In this document: positions 6,295 through 14,485 of the stretch, piece by piece
Layout of the letters: each line of letters begins with the position of its first letter
Numbering within the stretch: the stretch's first letter is position 1
IMG/VR virus record: IMGVR_UViG_3300020470_001312
Location: 1 to 21,870 of that record
Direction: 5' to 3' (one strand)
Source: a virus
Length of the DNA: 21,870 nucleotides
The notes under the pieces: model-generated
What the model saw: only the letters and a program-made list of their open reading frames with translations
Told to the model about the DNA's origin: nothing
Databases searched by the model: none
Made by a program: the position numbers and the translations under genes

Positions 6295-6969
6295 ATGGCT
6301 TTTAATAAGACAAAAACTGACCCTGAACTTGGGTTAGAAATTCACAAGCACTTAGTCAAGTGTGGAGTAGAAACACCCGTAACAGATAATTCACTTAATC
6401 GTACTGAGAAGATAGATATAATTGAATCTCGGTTTACAGATATTATGAACGCATTAGGACTTGATCTTAACGATGATAGTCTTATGGACACACCTAAGCG
6501 TGTGGCAAAGATGTATGTGAATGAAATCTTTTGGGGTTTAGACTATGAGGCATTTCCAAAATGCACAGCAGTTGAAAACAAAATGGAATATGAAAGCATG
6601 GTTATAGAAAGGAACATTAATGTTCAATCTAACTGTGAACACCACTTTGTTGTAATTGATGGTGTTGGAACTGTGGCATACATTCCTAATAAAAAAGTAT
6701 TAGGATTAAGTAAACTGAACAGAATAGTAGAATACTTTGCTAAAAGACCTCAGATACAAGAGCGTTTAACAGAACAAGTATATTATGCACTACAATACAT
6801 TCTCGATACAGACAATATTGCAGTAGTTATTGATGCTCAGCATTATTGCGTAAAGAGTAGAGGTGTAGAAGATGTAGGCTCGTCTACTATTACTAGCAAA
6901 CTAGGTGGTGGGTTTAAAGATGACCCAGCACTAAGGCATGAATTTATGAATATGATTGCTAGAAAATAA
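6295..6969 (+). CDS. folE: GTP cyclohydrolase I
   Basis: FolE converts GTP to 7,8-dihydroneopterin triphosphate, the first step towards folate and 7-deazaguanines. The 224-residue protein has all parts of the type I family: DTPKRVAKMYVNEIFWGLDY near residue 65, the zinc ligands C114 and H117 in SNCEHHFVVIDG, C185 in AQHYCVKSRGVED, the VLGLSKLNRIVEYFAKRPQI substrate-site helix, and the C-terminal SSTITSKLGGGF (usually ...TxxxxGxF). Length equals bacterial FolE (222 in E. coli). With queD and queE in the same block, its role here is most likely to supply precursor for DNA base modification. It has its own strong RBS and a late promoter upstream. Confidence 0.96.
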   Translation: MAFNKTKTDPELGLEIHKHLVKCGVETPVTDNSLNRTEKIDIIESRFTDIMNALGLDLNDDSLMDTPKRVAKMYVNEIFWGLDYEAFPKCTAVENKMEYESMVIERNINVQSNCEHHFVVIDGVGTVAYIPNKKVLGLSKLNRIVEYFAKRPQIQERLTEQVYYALQYILDTDNIAVVIDAQHYCVKSRGVEDVGSSTITSKLGGGFKDDPALRHEFMNMIARK

Positions 6970-6985
6970 CAACAGAGATTATATT

Positions 6986-7495
6986 ATGAATATTGATGGA
7001 AGGCACATAGTCTTAGACTTAGAAACATTATCAACTAGATCCAATGCAGCTATTGTTTCAATAGGAGCAGTAGCAATAGAAGGTCTTGAGATAGTTGACG
7101 AGTTTTATATTAATGTAGATCCTAAAACTTGTAAAGAATCAGGTCTACACATAGACCCTTTGACTATTGAGTGGTGGGCAGAACAAGATAGAGAAGTAAG
7201 GGAAGCCCTACAAATTAATCCTGTTACATTACAAGAGGCACTAGACAAATTTATTAGTTGGTATGGTAATGAGTCGGTTCCTATTTGGGGATTTGGTGCT
7301 AACTTTGATGTTGTAATTATAGAGAGTGCCTTACATGCAGAAGGCATTACAATACCATGGAAGTTCTGGGACATTAATTGTTTAAGAACATTATCTAATG
7401 TATTAGACAAAAGACTACCTAAGAAGAATAATCACAATGCGTTAGACGACGCTAAGGCGGAGGCTAACCTTTTAATTGAAATATTGGAATCATGA
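6986..7495 (+). CDS. dexA: DexA-like 3'-5' exonuclease (DEDD family)
   Basis: A 169-residue 3'-5' exonuclease of the DnaQ/RNase T fold. Exo I is IVLDLETLST (D11, E13), the middle has LTIEWWAEQDREVREAL, very like the STIEWWKNQSPEARKN of T4 DexA, Exo II is GFGANFDVVIIES, and Exo III is NHNALDDAKAEA, carrying the last catalytic His and Asp. KFWDINCLRTL also parallels DexA. It is shorter than T4 DexA (227 aa). The ATG at 6986 is preferred over the upstream TTG at 6956, which would overlap folE. DexA degrades DNA from 3' ends in T4; here its gene overlaps the dpdA ATG by four bases. Confidence 0.85.
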   Translation: MNIDGRHIVLDLETLSTRSNAAIVSIGAVAIEGLEIVDEFYINVDPKTCKESGLHIDPLTIEWWAEQDREVREALQINPVTLQEALDKFISWYGNESVPIWGFGANFDVVIIESALHAEGITIPWKFWDINCLRTLSNVLDKRLPKKNNHNALDDAKAEANLLIEILES

Positions 7496-8832
7496 ATAAA
7501 TTAGAATATGTAATATCAGGAACGTCATATATGCGTTTAAGTAATCCAGGCATTGCTTTAGACGAGACAAATACTGGTATTGTGAATATGTTAATAGACA
7601 AATTATGTAAAGACTATTCACACAACATATCCCTATTATATAATGCTCATACCGAGAGTGCATTTGGAGAAAGATTTAAACCTTATAAGGACCATGTTCA
7701 TAGCATACATGCTGACTCAGGTGGTCTACAGATGATTACATTAGGTTTAGATATTACAGATGAACTAAAAGATAAGGTTTATGAAAACCAGGCAGAGTAT
7801 GCAGATGTAGGTATGTGTTTTGATGAGATACCTGTTAAAGTTCGAGACGGAAGGTCAGAAAGAAATGACACAAAAGGCAGATCTTTTGATAGAGAAAATT
7901 TTGAAGACTATGCTAGGAAGACAGGACAAAATGTTAAACGTCAACTAGAAGTCTTTGACAGTAAAGAGAGCAGCTGTAAACCATTTGTTATTATCCAAGG
8001 GAACGATATTGATACATACCTGAGTTGGTATCACTATGTTATGGAAGAAATCCCTAATGAATGGCACAATCGTTTGGGAGGAATAGCATTAGGTGCAGCT
8101 GCTCTTGGAACTGGAGCATTAGAAGATATTAAAAGAGGTTTCATAGCATCTGAAATAGAAAAGTTATGGCCAATGGATAATATGCACTTACACGTCTTAG
8201 GTATTGGTTCCATTAGACGAATGTTGCCTTACTTGGTATTCCAAAACAACGGTCTTTATAAGGATATTAATATATCATATGACTCTACAACTCATAGTAG
8301 GGCGGTTGAGACAGGTTTGTTTTACATGGGACAAGGCACAACTAAGTTTAGCAGAGAGATGTCCAATTTCTATACAGAAATGTATCAAAACTGCATGAAA
8401 ACTGTTAATTTGGGTGTAGAAATAGACGAATTTCATCATCTTTTAAACACACCTAGTCTAAAGGCAAAGGAAGAATATGGAGATTTGAATAAGTGGTTGT
8501 ATGTTAGAACAGCATTTATTCTAATGTCTATTAGAAACTTCATGCAACACTTAGAACAAATGACTGAGAAGGAACCATTGTTAAAATTTGCAAGTAGAAT
8601 GAAACTAGAGCCTGTATTCAATGCTTTATACAATGTACAAGACAGAGATGGCTTTGAAACATGGTTACGAGAAACAAGAACAGTTAAAGAGTTGAAAAGT
8701 CAAGCAATTGGTACTGGAGATGAAGGAGAACTAGAATTAGAACTTCCCGAAACAGATGCAGATGCTTTAAAAGAGTTTAAGAAAAGTAATTTTAAAAAGG
8801 AGACAGGCAGTTTAGATGAACTGTTTGGTTAG
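7492..8832 (+). CDS. dpdA: DpdA-like DNA 7-deazaguanine transglycosylase
   Basis: DpdA is a relative of tRNA-guanine transglycosylase that exchanges guanine in DNA for a 7-deazaguanine base. The 446-residue protein shows the TGT active-site motif HADSGGLQM with D75 as the likely general acid/base, the substrate-pocket segment GGIALGAAALGTGALEDI around residue 196, HVLGIGSIRRMLPYLVF around 234, and ISYDSTTHSRAVETG with D264 as the likely nucleophile. The C-terminal CxCxxC zinc site of bacterial tRNA TGT is not visible. The gene starts inside the dexA stop and is surrounded by folE, queD and queE, the precursor pathway, which supports a DNA rather than tRNA target. The last 50 residues are Glu/Lys-rich and probably flexible. 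Confidence 0.93.
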   Translation: MNKLEYVISGTSYMRLSNPGIALDETNTGIVNMLIDKLCKDYSHNISLLYNAHTESAFGERFKPYKDHVHSIHADSGGLQMITLGLDITDELKDKVYENQAEYADVGMCFDEIPVKVRDGRSERNDTKGRSFDRENFEDYARKTGQNVKRQLEVFDSKESSCKPFVIIQGNDIDTYLSWYHYVMEEIPNEWHNRLGGIALGAAALGTGALEDIKRGFIASEIEKLWPMDNMHLHVLGIGSIRRMLPYLVFQNNGLYKDINISYDSTTHSRAVETGLFYMGQGTTKFSREMSNFYTEMYQNCMKTVNLGVEIDEFHHLLNTPSLKAKEEYGDLNKWLYVRTAFILMSIRNFMQHLEQMTEKEPLLKFASRMKLEPVFNALYNVQDRDGFETWLRETRTVKELKSQAIGTGDEGELELELPETDADALKEFKKSNFKKETGSLDELFG

Positions 8833-8836
8833 TAAC

Positions 8837-8914
8837 ATGGATGAAGGTTGGTTAGTAGGTTTAATGATGTTAGGCTTTGTAATAATGGAGATGTTTTTAT
8901 ATGTCAGTTTCTAA
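8837..8914 (+). CDS. Possible membrane micropeptide (25 aa)
   Basis: A short ORF begins five bases after the dpdA stop and overlaps the start of the next gene. It encodes MDEGWLVGLMMLGFVIMEMF and five more residues, i.e. an acidic start followed by one hydrophobic helix. There is no strong ribosome binding site, so it would depend on translational coupling to dpdA. It may alternatively be only a leader for the gene at 8901, whose GGAG site lies inside it. Confidence 0.35.
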   Translation: MDEGWLVGLMMLGFVIMEMFLYVSF

Positions 8915-9287
8915 TAGAATGATAAAAGTATCCTTCCAGAGAGAAGGTGTCCACATGTTCCCTGGAGCAGATACAAATCCAGATTATGCAACAGGTGATT
9001 GGAGAGATGTTAGTTTTTTAGGTTATCCTCATAGACACATCTTCCATTTTTATGTAACCCTAGGTGTTTCACATAATGATAGAGATGTGGAGTTCATACA
9101 GTTTAAAAGAGAATTGGAAAGACTTTATAGTAATGAAGTACTACAATTAGACCACCAATCATGTGAAATGATAGCAGAATCTCTTATAAATTATATAGAG
9201 GAAAACTATCCTAACCGTGCAGTCCGAGTGGAAGTATATGAAGATGATGAAAACGGAGCAATATTAGAAAATGATTTATTTAGTTGA
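8901..9287 (+). CDS. T-fold protein resembling QueD/6-pyruvoyl-tetrahydropterin synthase
   Basis: A 128-residue protein with a faint QueD-like layout. PHRHIFHFYVTLGV resembles the HGH-x-Y-x-V-x-V zinc-site strand, EFIQFKRELERLY the following helix, SCEMIAESLINYIEENYP the T-E-N-x-A helix (compare VGCEKFAEQAFHF of the true QueD at 10367), and RAVRVEVYEDDENGAI the last strand with its catalytic Glu region. The canonical FxxxH first zinc ligand is not evident, so it may be a divergent or non-catalytic member. It sits two genes before queD in the deazaguanine block. GGAG at 8887 serves as RBS. The family call is my own motif reading. Confidence 0.5.
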   Translation: MSVSNRMIKVSFQREGVHMFPGADTNPDYATGDWRDVSFLGYPHRHIFHFYVTLGVSHNDRDVEFIQFKRELERLYSNEVLQLDHQSCEMIAESLINYIEENYPNRAVRVEVYEDDENGAILENDLFS

Positions 9288-10389
9288 TCTAGAATATGTA
9301 GAATCCAGATATACTGCCCAATGGAAAGACGCATTTCCTCAGATGTTAGCAAATGCGTTCCAACAAGATATAGTTTCAATTGAAGGCCCAGATTCCATAC
9401 CACCTTCTACATCTCCAGGTGCTTTTTTAAACTTTGGTGGTACCAATATTTACAAGTCAGCACAGGTTATAGAGATTTCTAGAAGATTTACTGAGGATAT
9501 AATACAAGATGGTGACCAATTTGTATTTGCAGATGCTTGGCATACAGGTATCTTACAGTTAAAATATATGGCAGAACTATTACAAAAAGATATAACAATA
9601 CATGCTTTATGGCATGCTGGTAGTTATGATAAACATGATTTCTTAGGTAGACTTATAGGAGATAAACCTTGGGTAAGGCATACAGAAGAAGCTATATTCC
9701 ATGCAGTAGATAAAAATTATTTTGCATCTAAATTTCATATGGAATTATTTGCTAATTGTTTTTTCCATGATCCTGATTGGCAAAAACCTAAAAAGGCAGA
9801 ATATTTATCAAATAAAATGGTTAGATCAGGTTGGCCTATGGAGTATCTAGAAGAAATGATACGAGAAGATGTTGAAGATAAAGAATACACAAATAAAAAA
9901 GATATAATTTTATTCCCACATAGAATTGCACCTGAGAAACAAGTAGATATATTTAAAGACTTAGAAAAAGAATTACCTCAATATGAATTTATTGTATGCC
10001 AAGAAAAAGAATTAACAAAACCTGAATATCATAAATTGTTAGGTGAGGCAAAGATGGTATTTAGTGCTAACTTACAAGAAACATTAGGCATATCTTGTTA
10101 TGAAGCACTATGTACAAAAGGAATGCCATTAGTTCCTGAAAGACTAAGTTATAAAGAAATGTATGAAGATAGATTTATGTATCCTTCTAAATGGACACAG
10201 AATTGGAAAGAGTATCAGGAACATAAAGAAGAATTAAAAGAAAAGATTGTTACTTTGATGGATAGTTATAATACTAATGAAGTCTTAGCTGACATTGAAA
10301 CAAATAAGCAGAGGTTGCGACTAGAGTATTTTGGAGCAGCTAACTTATACAAGGAGATATATAATAATGAACCAACCAGAACCTTATAG
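9271..10389 (+). CDS. GT-B fold glycosyltransferase-like protein
   Basis: A 372-residue protein whose C-terminal half looks like a GT4-type nucleotide-sugar domain: DIILFPHRIAPEKQVDIFKD (the typical R-x-x-x-E-K strand), LPQYEFIVCQ, HKLLGEAKMVFSANLQETLG with the E-x-x-G donor-site motif, and SCYEALCTKGMPLVPE. The N-terminal half has GT-B acceptor-domain features such as FVFADAWHTGIL and ITIHALWHAGSYDKHD. The acceptor cannot be read from the sequence. Its gene lies inside the DNA-modification block, overlapping the T-fold gene by 17 bases and queD by 23, so sugar transfer onto modified DNA bases, as T4 does with glucose on hydroxymethylcytosine, is an attractive inference. A lipid, protein or LPS acceptor remains possible. 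Confidence 0.72.
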   Translation: MIYLVDLEYVESRYTAQWKDAFPQMLANAFQQDIVSIEGPDSIPPSTSPGAFLNFGGTNIYKSAQVIEISRRFTEDIIQDGDQFVFADAWHTGILQLKYMAELLQKDITIHALWHAGSYDKHDFLGRLIGDKPWVRHTEEAIFHAVDKNYFASKFHMELFANCFFHDPDWQKPKKAEYLSNKMVRSGWPMEYLEEMIREDVEDKEYTNKKDIILFPHRIAPEKQVDIFKDLEKELPQYEFIVCQEKELTKPEYHKLLGEAKMVFSANLQETLGISCYEALCTKGMPLVPERLSYKEMYEDRFMYPSKWTQNWKEYQEHKEELKEKIVTLMDSYNTNEVLADIETNKQRLRLEYFGAANLYKEIYNNEPTRTL

Positions 10390-10840
10390 AGATTACAAAT
10401 ATTACTCTACAAAAACTTATGGACATGAACAAGGTCTTTCATGTATGTTTAGACAACCTTTGGCAACTCATAGTCATTGTAGTTTACTACATGGTTACGC
10501 TTTGTCTTTTAGTTTTAAATTTGGATGTGACCAACTTGATGATAAAAATTGGGTGGTAGACTTTGGTGATTTAAAAGATTTAAAAGCGTGGTTAAAAGAT
10601 AATTTCGACCACAAACATGCAGTAGCAAAAGACGATCCTGAACTACAAGAGTTTCTATTAATAGAACAGAAAGGATTGTCAGAAGTACGAGTTATGAACG
10701 GAGTAGGATGTGAAAAGTTTGCAGAACAAGCATTCCACTTTGCTAATGACTTGGTAAGAAAGAAAACAAACAACAGGTGTTATGCAGTATCCTGTGAAGT
10801 GAGAGAACATGGAGCTAATTCAGCAATATACGAAGGTTAA
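10367..10840 (+). CDS. queD: QueD-like 6-carboxy-5,6,7,8-tetrahydropterin synthase
   Basis: QueD turns the FolE product into 6-carboxy-5,6,7,8-tetrahydropterin, the substrate of QueE. The 157-residue protein has the QueD pattern: QGLSCMFRQPLATHSHCSLL with HGY following (catalytic Cys and metal-site His), NWVVDFGDLKDLKAWLKD, the DHKHAV loop, VGCEKFAEQAFHFANDL, and VREHGANSAIYE with the conserved Glu. Compared with E. coli QueD, the HGH pair is HGY and the first zinc His is replaced, with extra His residues in THSHC; I associate this GLSC-FRQ form with a known QueD subfamily. ATG 10367, 10 bases after AAGGAG, is chosen over the upstream TTG at 10331. It overlaps the glycosyltransferase gene by 23 bases. 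Confidence 0.9.
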   Translation: MNQPEPYRDYKYYSTKTYGHEQGLSCMFRQPLATHSHCSLLHGYALSFSFKFGCDQLDDKNWVVDFGDLKDLKAWLKDNFDHKHAVAKDDPELQEFLLIEQKGLSEVRVMNGVGCEKFAEQAFHFANDLVRKKTNNRCYAVSCEVREHGANSAIYEG

Positions 10841-10842
10841 CA

Positions 10843-11904
10843 ATGAAAGTTGCTCTAGTTACAGATACGCACTTTGGTGCTCGTTCAGATCATTTAGCAT
10901 TTGATGCTTATTTTGAAAAATTTTATACTGATTTTTTCTTTCCTTACTTAGAAAAGGAAGGCATAAAAACAATATGTCATTTAGGTGATATATTTGATAG
11001 AAGGAAGTATATTAATTTCAATACATTGAAGTCTTGTAAAAGATACTTCTTTGGCAAAGCAGCAGAGTTGGGTATCGAAATACATATGGTGCCAGGTAAT
11101 CATGATACATACTTTAAAAATACAAATGAAGTAAACAGTCCTAACTTATTACTTGGTGAATACAATAACATAACATTATACGAAGAGCCAGAAGAGATAA
11201 TGTTAGATAGGGAAAAGGTTCTTTACCTACCCTGGATATGCGGAGAAAATTATGACAGGACTATGGCCAAAATTAAAGAGACAGACGCAAAGACTTGCTT
11301 CGGACATTTCGAATTCGCAGGTTACGACCTTCTTCCTGGAATGCCTAATCTCCACGGCATGGATTCTTCTATTTTTAGTGATTTTGAGCTCGTTGTTAGT
11401 GGCCACTTTCACCATCGCCATTCTAGAGGCAATATTACATATATGGGCAACCCTTATGAAATCACCTGGAGTGATTACGAAGACCCTAGAGGATTTGCGA
11501 TCTTTGATACTAACAAAAGAGCATTGGAATACCATAACAACCCTTATAGACTCTTCCATAAAATCTATTATGACGACTCCACCTTTGAAGGTGTTAATAG
11601 TATCAGCCATTTTGATTTCGGTAGTATTACTGGTGGTTGTGTAAAACTAATTGTAAGCAATAAGACAGACTTTACAAGGTTTGACCACTTTGTAGATAAA
11701 TTATATCAATGTAATTTAATTGATTTAAAAATTATAGAAGATTTCTCAGAGTTCGAAGATGAAGCATTGGGTGAAGATATAGATTTAGAAGACACAATGA
11801 CTTTATTAAAAGAATATGTCAATTCAGTTGAAACAGATTTAGATAAACAAAGAATTAAAAATCTGTTACAAAGTTTATATGTGGAAGCACAAGATATAGG
11901 ATGA
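10843..11904 (+). CDS. 47: gp47-like recombination nuclease subunit (SbcD/Mre11 family)
   Basis: gp47 is the Mre11-type nuclease that, with gp46, resects DNA ends for phage recombination and host DNA breakdown. The 353-residue protein (T4 gp47 is 339) contains all phosphoesterase motifs: LVTDTHFGAR (D8, H10), HLGDIFDRR (D49), VPGNHDTYF (N86, H87), and LVVSGHFHHRHSR with the last metal histidines. It begins two bases after the queD stop and overlaps the gp46 start by four bases (ATGA). A segment of roughly 400 bases in its middle (about 11230-11640) has noticeably more C-ending codons and fewer stops in other frames than its flanks. Confidence 0.94.
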   Translation: MKVALVTDTHFGARSDHLAFDAYFEKFYTDFFFPYLEKEGIKTICHLGDIFDRRKYINFNTLKSCKRYFFGKAAELGIEIHMVPGNHDTYFKNTNEVNSPNLLLGEYNNITLYEEPEEIMLDREKVLYLPWICGENYDRTMAKIKETDAKTCFGHFEFAGYDLLPGMPNLHGMDSSIFSDFELVVSGHFHHRHSRGNITYMGNPYEITWSDYEDPRGFAIFDTNKRALEYHNNPYRLFHKIYYDDSTFEGVNSISHFDFGSITGGCVKLIVSNKTDFTRFDHFVDKLYQCNLIDLKIIEDFSEFEDEALGEDIDLEDTMTLLKEYVNSVETDLDKQRIKNLLQSLYVEAQDIG

Positions 11905-13574
11905 TTAAATTTACAAATATTAGATGGAAAAATTTTCTATCTACAGGCAATGCGTGGACCGAGATTGATTTTCAACATAGTCCCAGCACATTGATTGTAG
12001 GTGAAAACGGCAGTGGCAAATCTACATTATTAGATGCTTTAACATTTGCATTATTTAATAAACCATTTAGAAATGTAAGTAAACCACAACTAATTAATTC
12101 TATTAACAACAAACATTGTTTGGTTGAAATTAACTTTAGGATAGGCAGTAAAAATTATCTTATAAGAAGAGGATTACAACCAAGAGTATTTGATATAGAA
12201 ATTGATGGAGAGTTATTAGATAAGAATGCTAACATTAGAGACTTCCAAAAGTATTTAGAAGAAAATATTCTTAAACTTAATTACAAATCATTTACACAGA
12301 TAGTGATGTTAGGTAGTGCTTCTTTTACTCCTTTTATGCAGTTACATTTAGGAGCAAGAAGAGAGATAATTGAAGACATATTAGACATTACAATCTTTAC
12401 TGCCATGAACGGTGTGTTAAAGACAAAGGTAAATGATTTAGAAAACAAAGTAAGACTTATAACAGGTGAAGTAGATGTAGCAAAGCAGAAAGCAACTCTT
12501 CAAGAACAATATATAAAGACATTGGAGGACGATAAAGAGTCCAAAGTAATCTCACTACAGGAATCAATTAATGAAGCAGAACACGCGATTAAGGTTTATG
12601 AAGAAAGTACACATGCAGCAACAGAGAAGAAGAGCAATTTGGGCGACGTTGACAAGAAGAAGAGGGAGCTCGAAAGATACAGAGACAAATTCACAGGACA
12701 AATTAACGACCACAGAAAACAAATAGAGTTCTTCCATAATAATGAGGAGTGTCCTGTTTGTCAACAAGGTATTGAGCACGATCATAAAGAGATAATGACA
12801 CAAAGAGATGAAGAGAAAGTCTCTGAACTGGAAGGTGCTCTAGAAGAACTGAATACGAAGTACGAAGAAGTAGAAAAACTTGTTGAACAAGTAAATGAAT
12901 TAGACAAACAAATAATGGATTCTAATAATGAAGTTATTGCACAACAAAGAATAGTGCAACGACTTACATTAGAGATGAGTGAGACTCAAAATAAAGTAGG
13001 AGATATAACAGCAGAGAAAGACAAGTTAAAGAAACTTGCCAAAGATGTTATTAAAAAGTCCACAGAAAAAACAGACTTAAATGAAACGAATCATTATTAT
13101 AGTCTATGTACTTCCTTATTAAAAGATTCTGGTATTAAAACTAAGATAATTAGACAATATGTTCCTATAATAAACAAATTAGTTAATAAATACCTTGCAG
13201 CAATGGACTTTTTTGTTCAGTTTGAAATGGATGAAACATTCAAAGAAACAATTAAGTCTAGGTTTAGAGATAAATTTAGTTATGCATCTTTCAGTGAAGG
13301 TGAGAAACAAAGAATAGATTTAGCATTGGTGTTTACTTGGAGAACTATTGCCAAGATGAAAAACAGCGCTAGTACTAATATACTTTTATTAGATGAAGTG
13401 TTTGATAGTAGTTTAGATAATGATGGAACGCAATATGTTATGCAACTATTAGATACAATAGGAGAAGATACGAATGTCTTCGTAATATCTCATAAGGGAG
13501 ATCAATTGTTTGATAAATTTAGATCAGTTATTAAATTTGAGAAGAGGCAGAATTATTCTGTAATAGCAAAATGA
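11901..13574 (+). CDS. 46: gp46-like recombination ATPase subunit (SbcC/Rad50 family)
   Basis: gp46 is the Rad50-type ATPase that partners gp47. The 557-residue protein matches T4 gp46 (560). Walker A GENGSGKST is at residues 34-42, a long coiled coil spans about 165-400, the zinc hook CPVC is at 284-287 in its middle, the ABC signature FSEGEKQR is near residue 464, and Walker B ends in LLLDE with D498 and E499, followed by VFDSSLDNDG. The short coiled coil is typical of phage rather than cellular Rad50. The start overlaps the gp47 stop, and the stop overlaps the next ATG, both as ATGA. Confidence 0.95.
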   Translation: MIKFTNIRWKNFLSTGNAWTEIDFQHSPSTLIVGENGSGKSTLLDALTFALFNKPFRNVSKPQLINSINNKHCLVEINFRIGSKNYLIRRGLQPRVFDIEIDGELLDKNANIRDFQKYLEENILKLNYKSFTQIVMLGSASFTPFMQLHLGARREIIEDILDITIFTAMNGVLKTKVNDLENKVRLITGEVDVAKQKATLQEQYIKTLEDDKESKVISLQESINEAEHAIKVYEESTHAATEKKSNLGDVDKKKRELERYRDKFTGQINDHRKQIEFFHNNEECPVCQQGIEHDHKEIMTQRDEEKVSELEGALEELNTKYEEVEKLVEQVNELDKQIMDSNNEVIAQQRIVQRLTLEMSETQNKVGDITAEKDKLKKLAKDVIKKSTEKTDLNETNHYYSLCTSLLKDSGIKTKIIRQYVPIINKLVNKYLAAMDFFVQFEMDETFKETIKSRFRDKFSYASFSEGEKQRIDLALVFTWRTIAKMKNSASTNILLLDEVFDSSLDNDGTQYVMQLLDTIGEDTNVFVISHKGDQLFDKFRSVIKFEKRQNYSVIAK

Positions 13575-14227
13575 AATACACGGAACAATTTAATTCAGGA
13601 CCAGAATATTTAACAGATAAATGTTGGCCACATTCATATGGACCTAAAGTCTATGATGAATTGTTTGAGCCTATACAAAATTCTGTTAGAAATTATTTAG
13701 AGATAGGCTCTGCATATGGAGGTTCTTGTTTATTAGCTAGAGATTATTTTCCTAGGGCTACTATTTGGACAATAGATAGACTTGTACCTAATAGACGAAT
13801 TAGAGATTCAGAAAGAATAGTTAGTTTATGTGCTGATGCTTATCAACAAAAAGTAGCAAATATGTTTGCAGCAGAAATGGATATTATTATTGATGATGGT
13901 TCACATAATATAGATGATCAATGCAAAGCTATTGATTTATATTTAGAGAAGTTACTACCAGGAGGCCTTTTTATTATTGAAGATGTAGAGTGGCCAGAAA
14001 ATTCATTCAAATTATTTGATGAGAGATTAAAATTAATAGAAGAAGATTTAAGACGTAATGGCAATCATTGGATAACTTATGATGTTGCTACCTATGTAGG
14101 TCCAGAATACTTTAATAATGTAAAGCCTGGAAGAGAACAGTATGCAGAAGAAGAAATGAAAAAGCATGGTGAACTAAAAATGAAAGCCAAGGATGATAAT
14201 CTTTACATAGTAAAAAGAGTATCGTAA
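13571..14227 (+). CDS. Class I SAM-dependent methyltransferase
   Basis: A 218-residue Rossmann-fold methyltransferase. Motif I is YLEIGSAYGGSCLLA near residue 42, followed by the acidic ribose-binding strand TIWTIDR (D69), and motif IV is EMDIIIDDGSHNIDDQ at about 102-117, with LPGGLFIIEDVEW after it. The DDGSH motif is typical of the Methyltransf_24/CmcI-like group, whose known members methylate small molecules or sugars, often metal-dependently. The acceptor here is unknown. A sugar or surface glycan target would be compatible with the glycosyltransferase at 9271, but the two genes are separated by queD, gp47 and gp46. It overlaps the gp46 stop by four bases. Confidence 0.8.
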   Translation: MKYTEQFNSGPEYLTDKCWPHSYGPKVYDELFEPIQNSVRNYLEIGSAYGGSCLLARDYFPRATIWTIDRLVPNRRIRDSERIVSLCADAYQQKVANMFAAEMDIIIDDGSHNIDDQCKAIDLYLEKLLPGGLFIIEDVEWPENSFKLFDERLKLIEEDLRRNGNHWITYDVATYVGPEYFNNVKPGREQYAEEEMKKHGELKMKAKDDNLYIVKRVS

Positions 14228-14251
14228 AGTTAATATTTAAAAGGAAAACAA

Positions 14252-14485
14252 ATGAAGGTTACAATATATGGAAAAACACGATGTACATTTTGCACATCAG
14301 CAAAACAACTTTGTGAACAAAAGGGTTTAGATTATGAATACTTGTTACTAGATGCAGACTATAAAGCAGAAGAACTGTTTGAAAAAGTACCCAATGCAAG
14401 AACATTTCCACAAATTTTTATTGATGATAACCCTGTTGGTGGATTCCAAGAGTTCCAACAGATACTTAATTTAGGAACAAAATGA
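14252..14485 (+). CDS. Glutaredoxin
   Basis: A complete 77-residue glutaredoxin. The redox motif is CTFC at residues 11-14 after TIYGKTR, the cis-proline loop is RTFPQIFIDD, and the glutathione-binding GG is in NPVGGFQEF. In T4-like phages the corresponding protein (NrdC) donates electrons to phage ribonucleotide reductase; no nrdA or nrdB is in this window, so partner assignment is by analogy. An AAAAGGAAAA ribosome binding site precedes the ATG, and the stop overlaps the deformylase ATG by four bases. Confidence 0.92.
   Translation: MKVTIYGKTRCTFCTSAKQLCEQKGLDYEYLLLDADYKAEELFEKVPNARTFPQIFIDDNPVGGFQEFQQILNLGTK

Noticed and set aside
6222-6305. 27-codon ORF between the PRTase gene and folE, overlapping the folE start
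   Set aside because: It would contain the late promoter octamer and the folE leader hairpin and RBS; the regulatory explanation is better and the peptide has no recognisable character.
11227-11644. Long open frames on both strands inside gp47
   Set aside because: gp47 has all Mre11 motifs in its own frame through this segment; the extra frames are open only because the segment has fewer A/T-rich stops.
13185-13192. AATAAATA inside gp46
   Set aside because: Internal to a conserved coding region, no downstream start within 350 bases.
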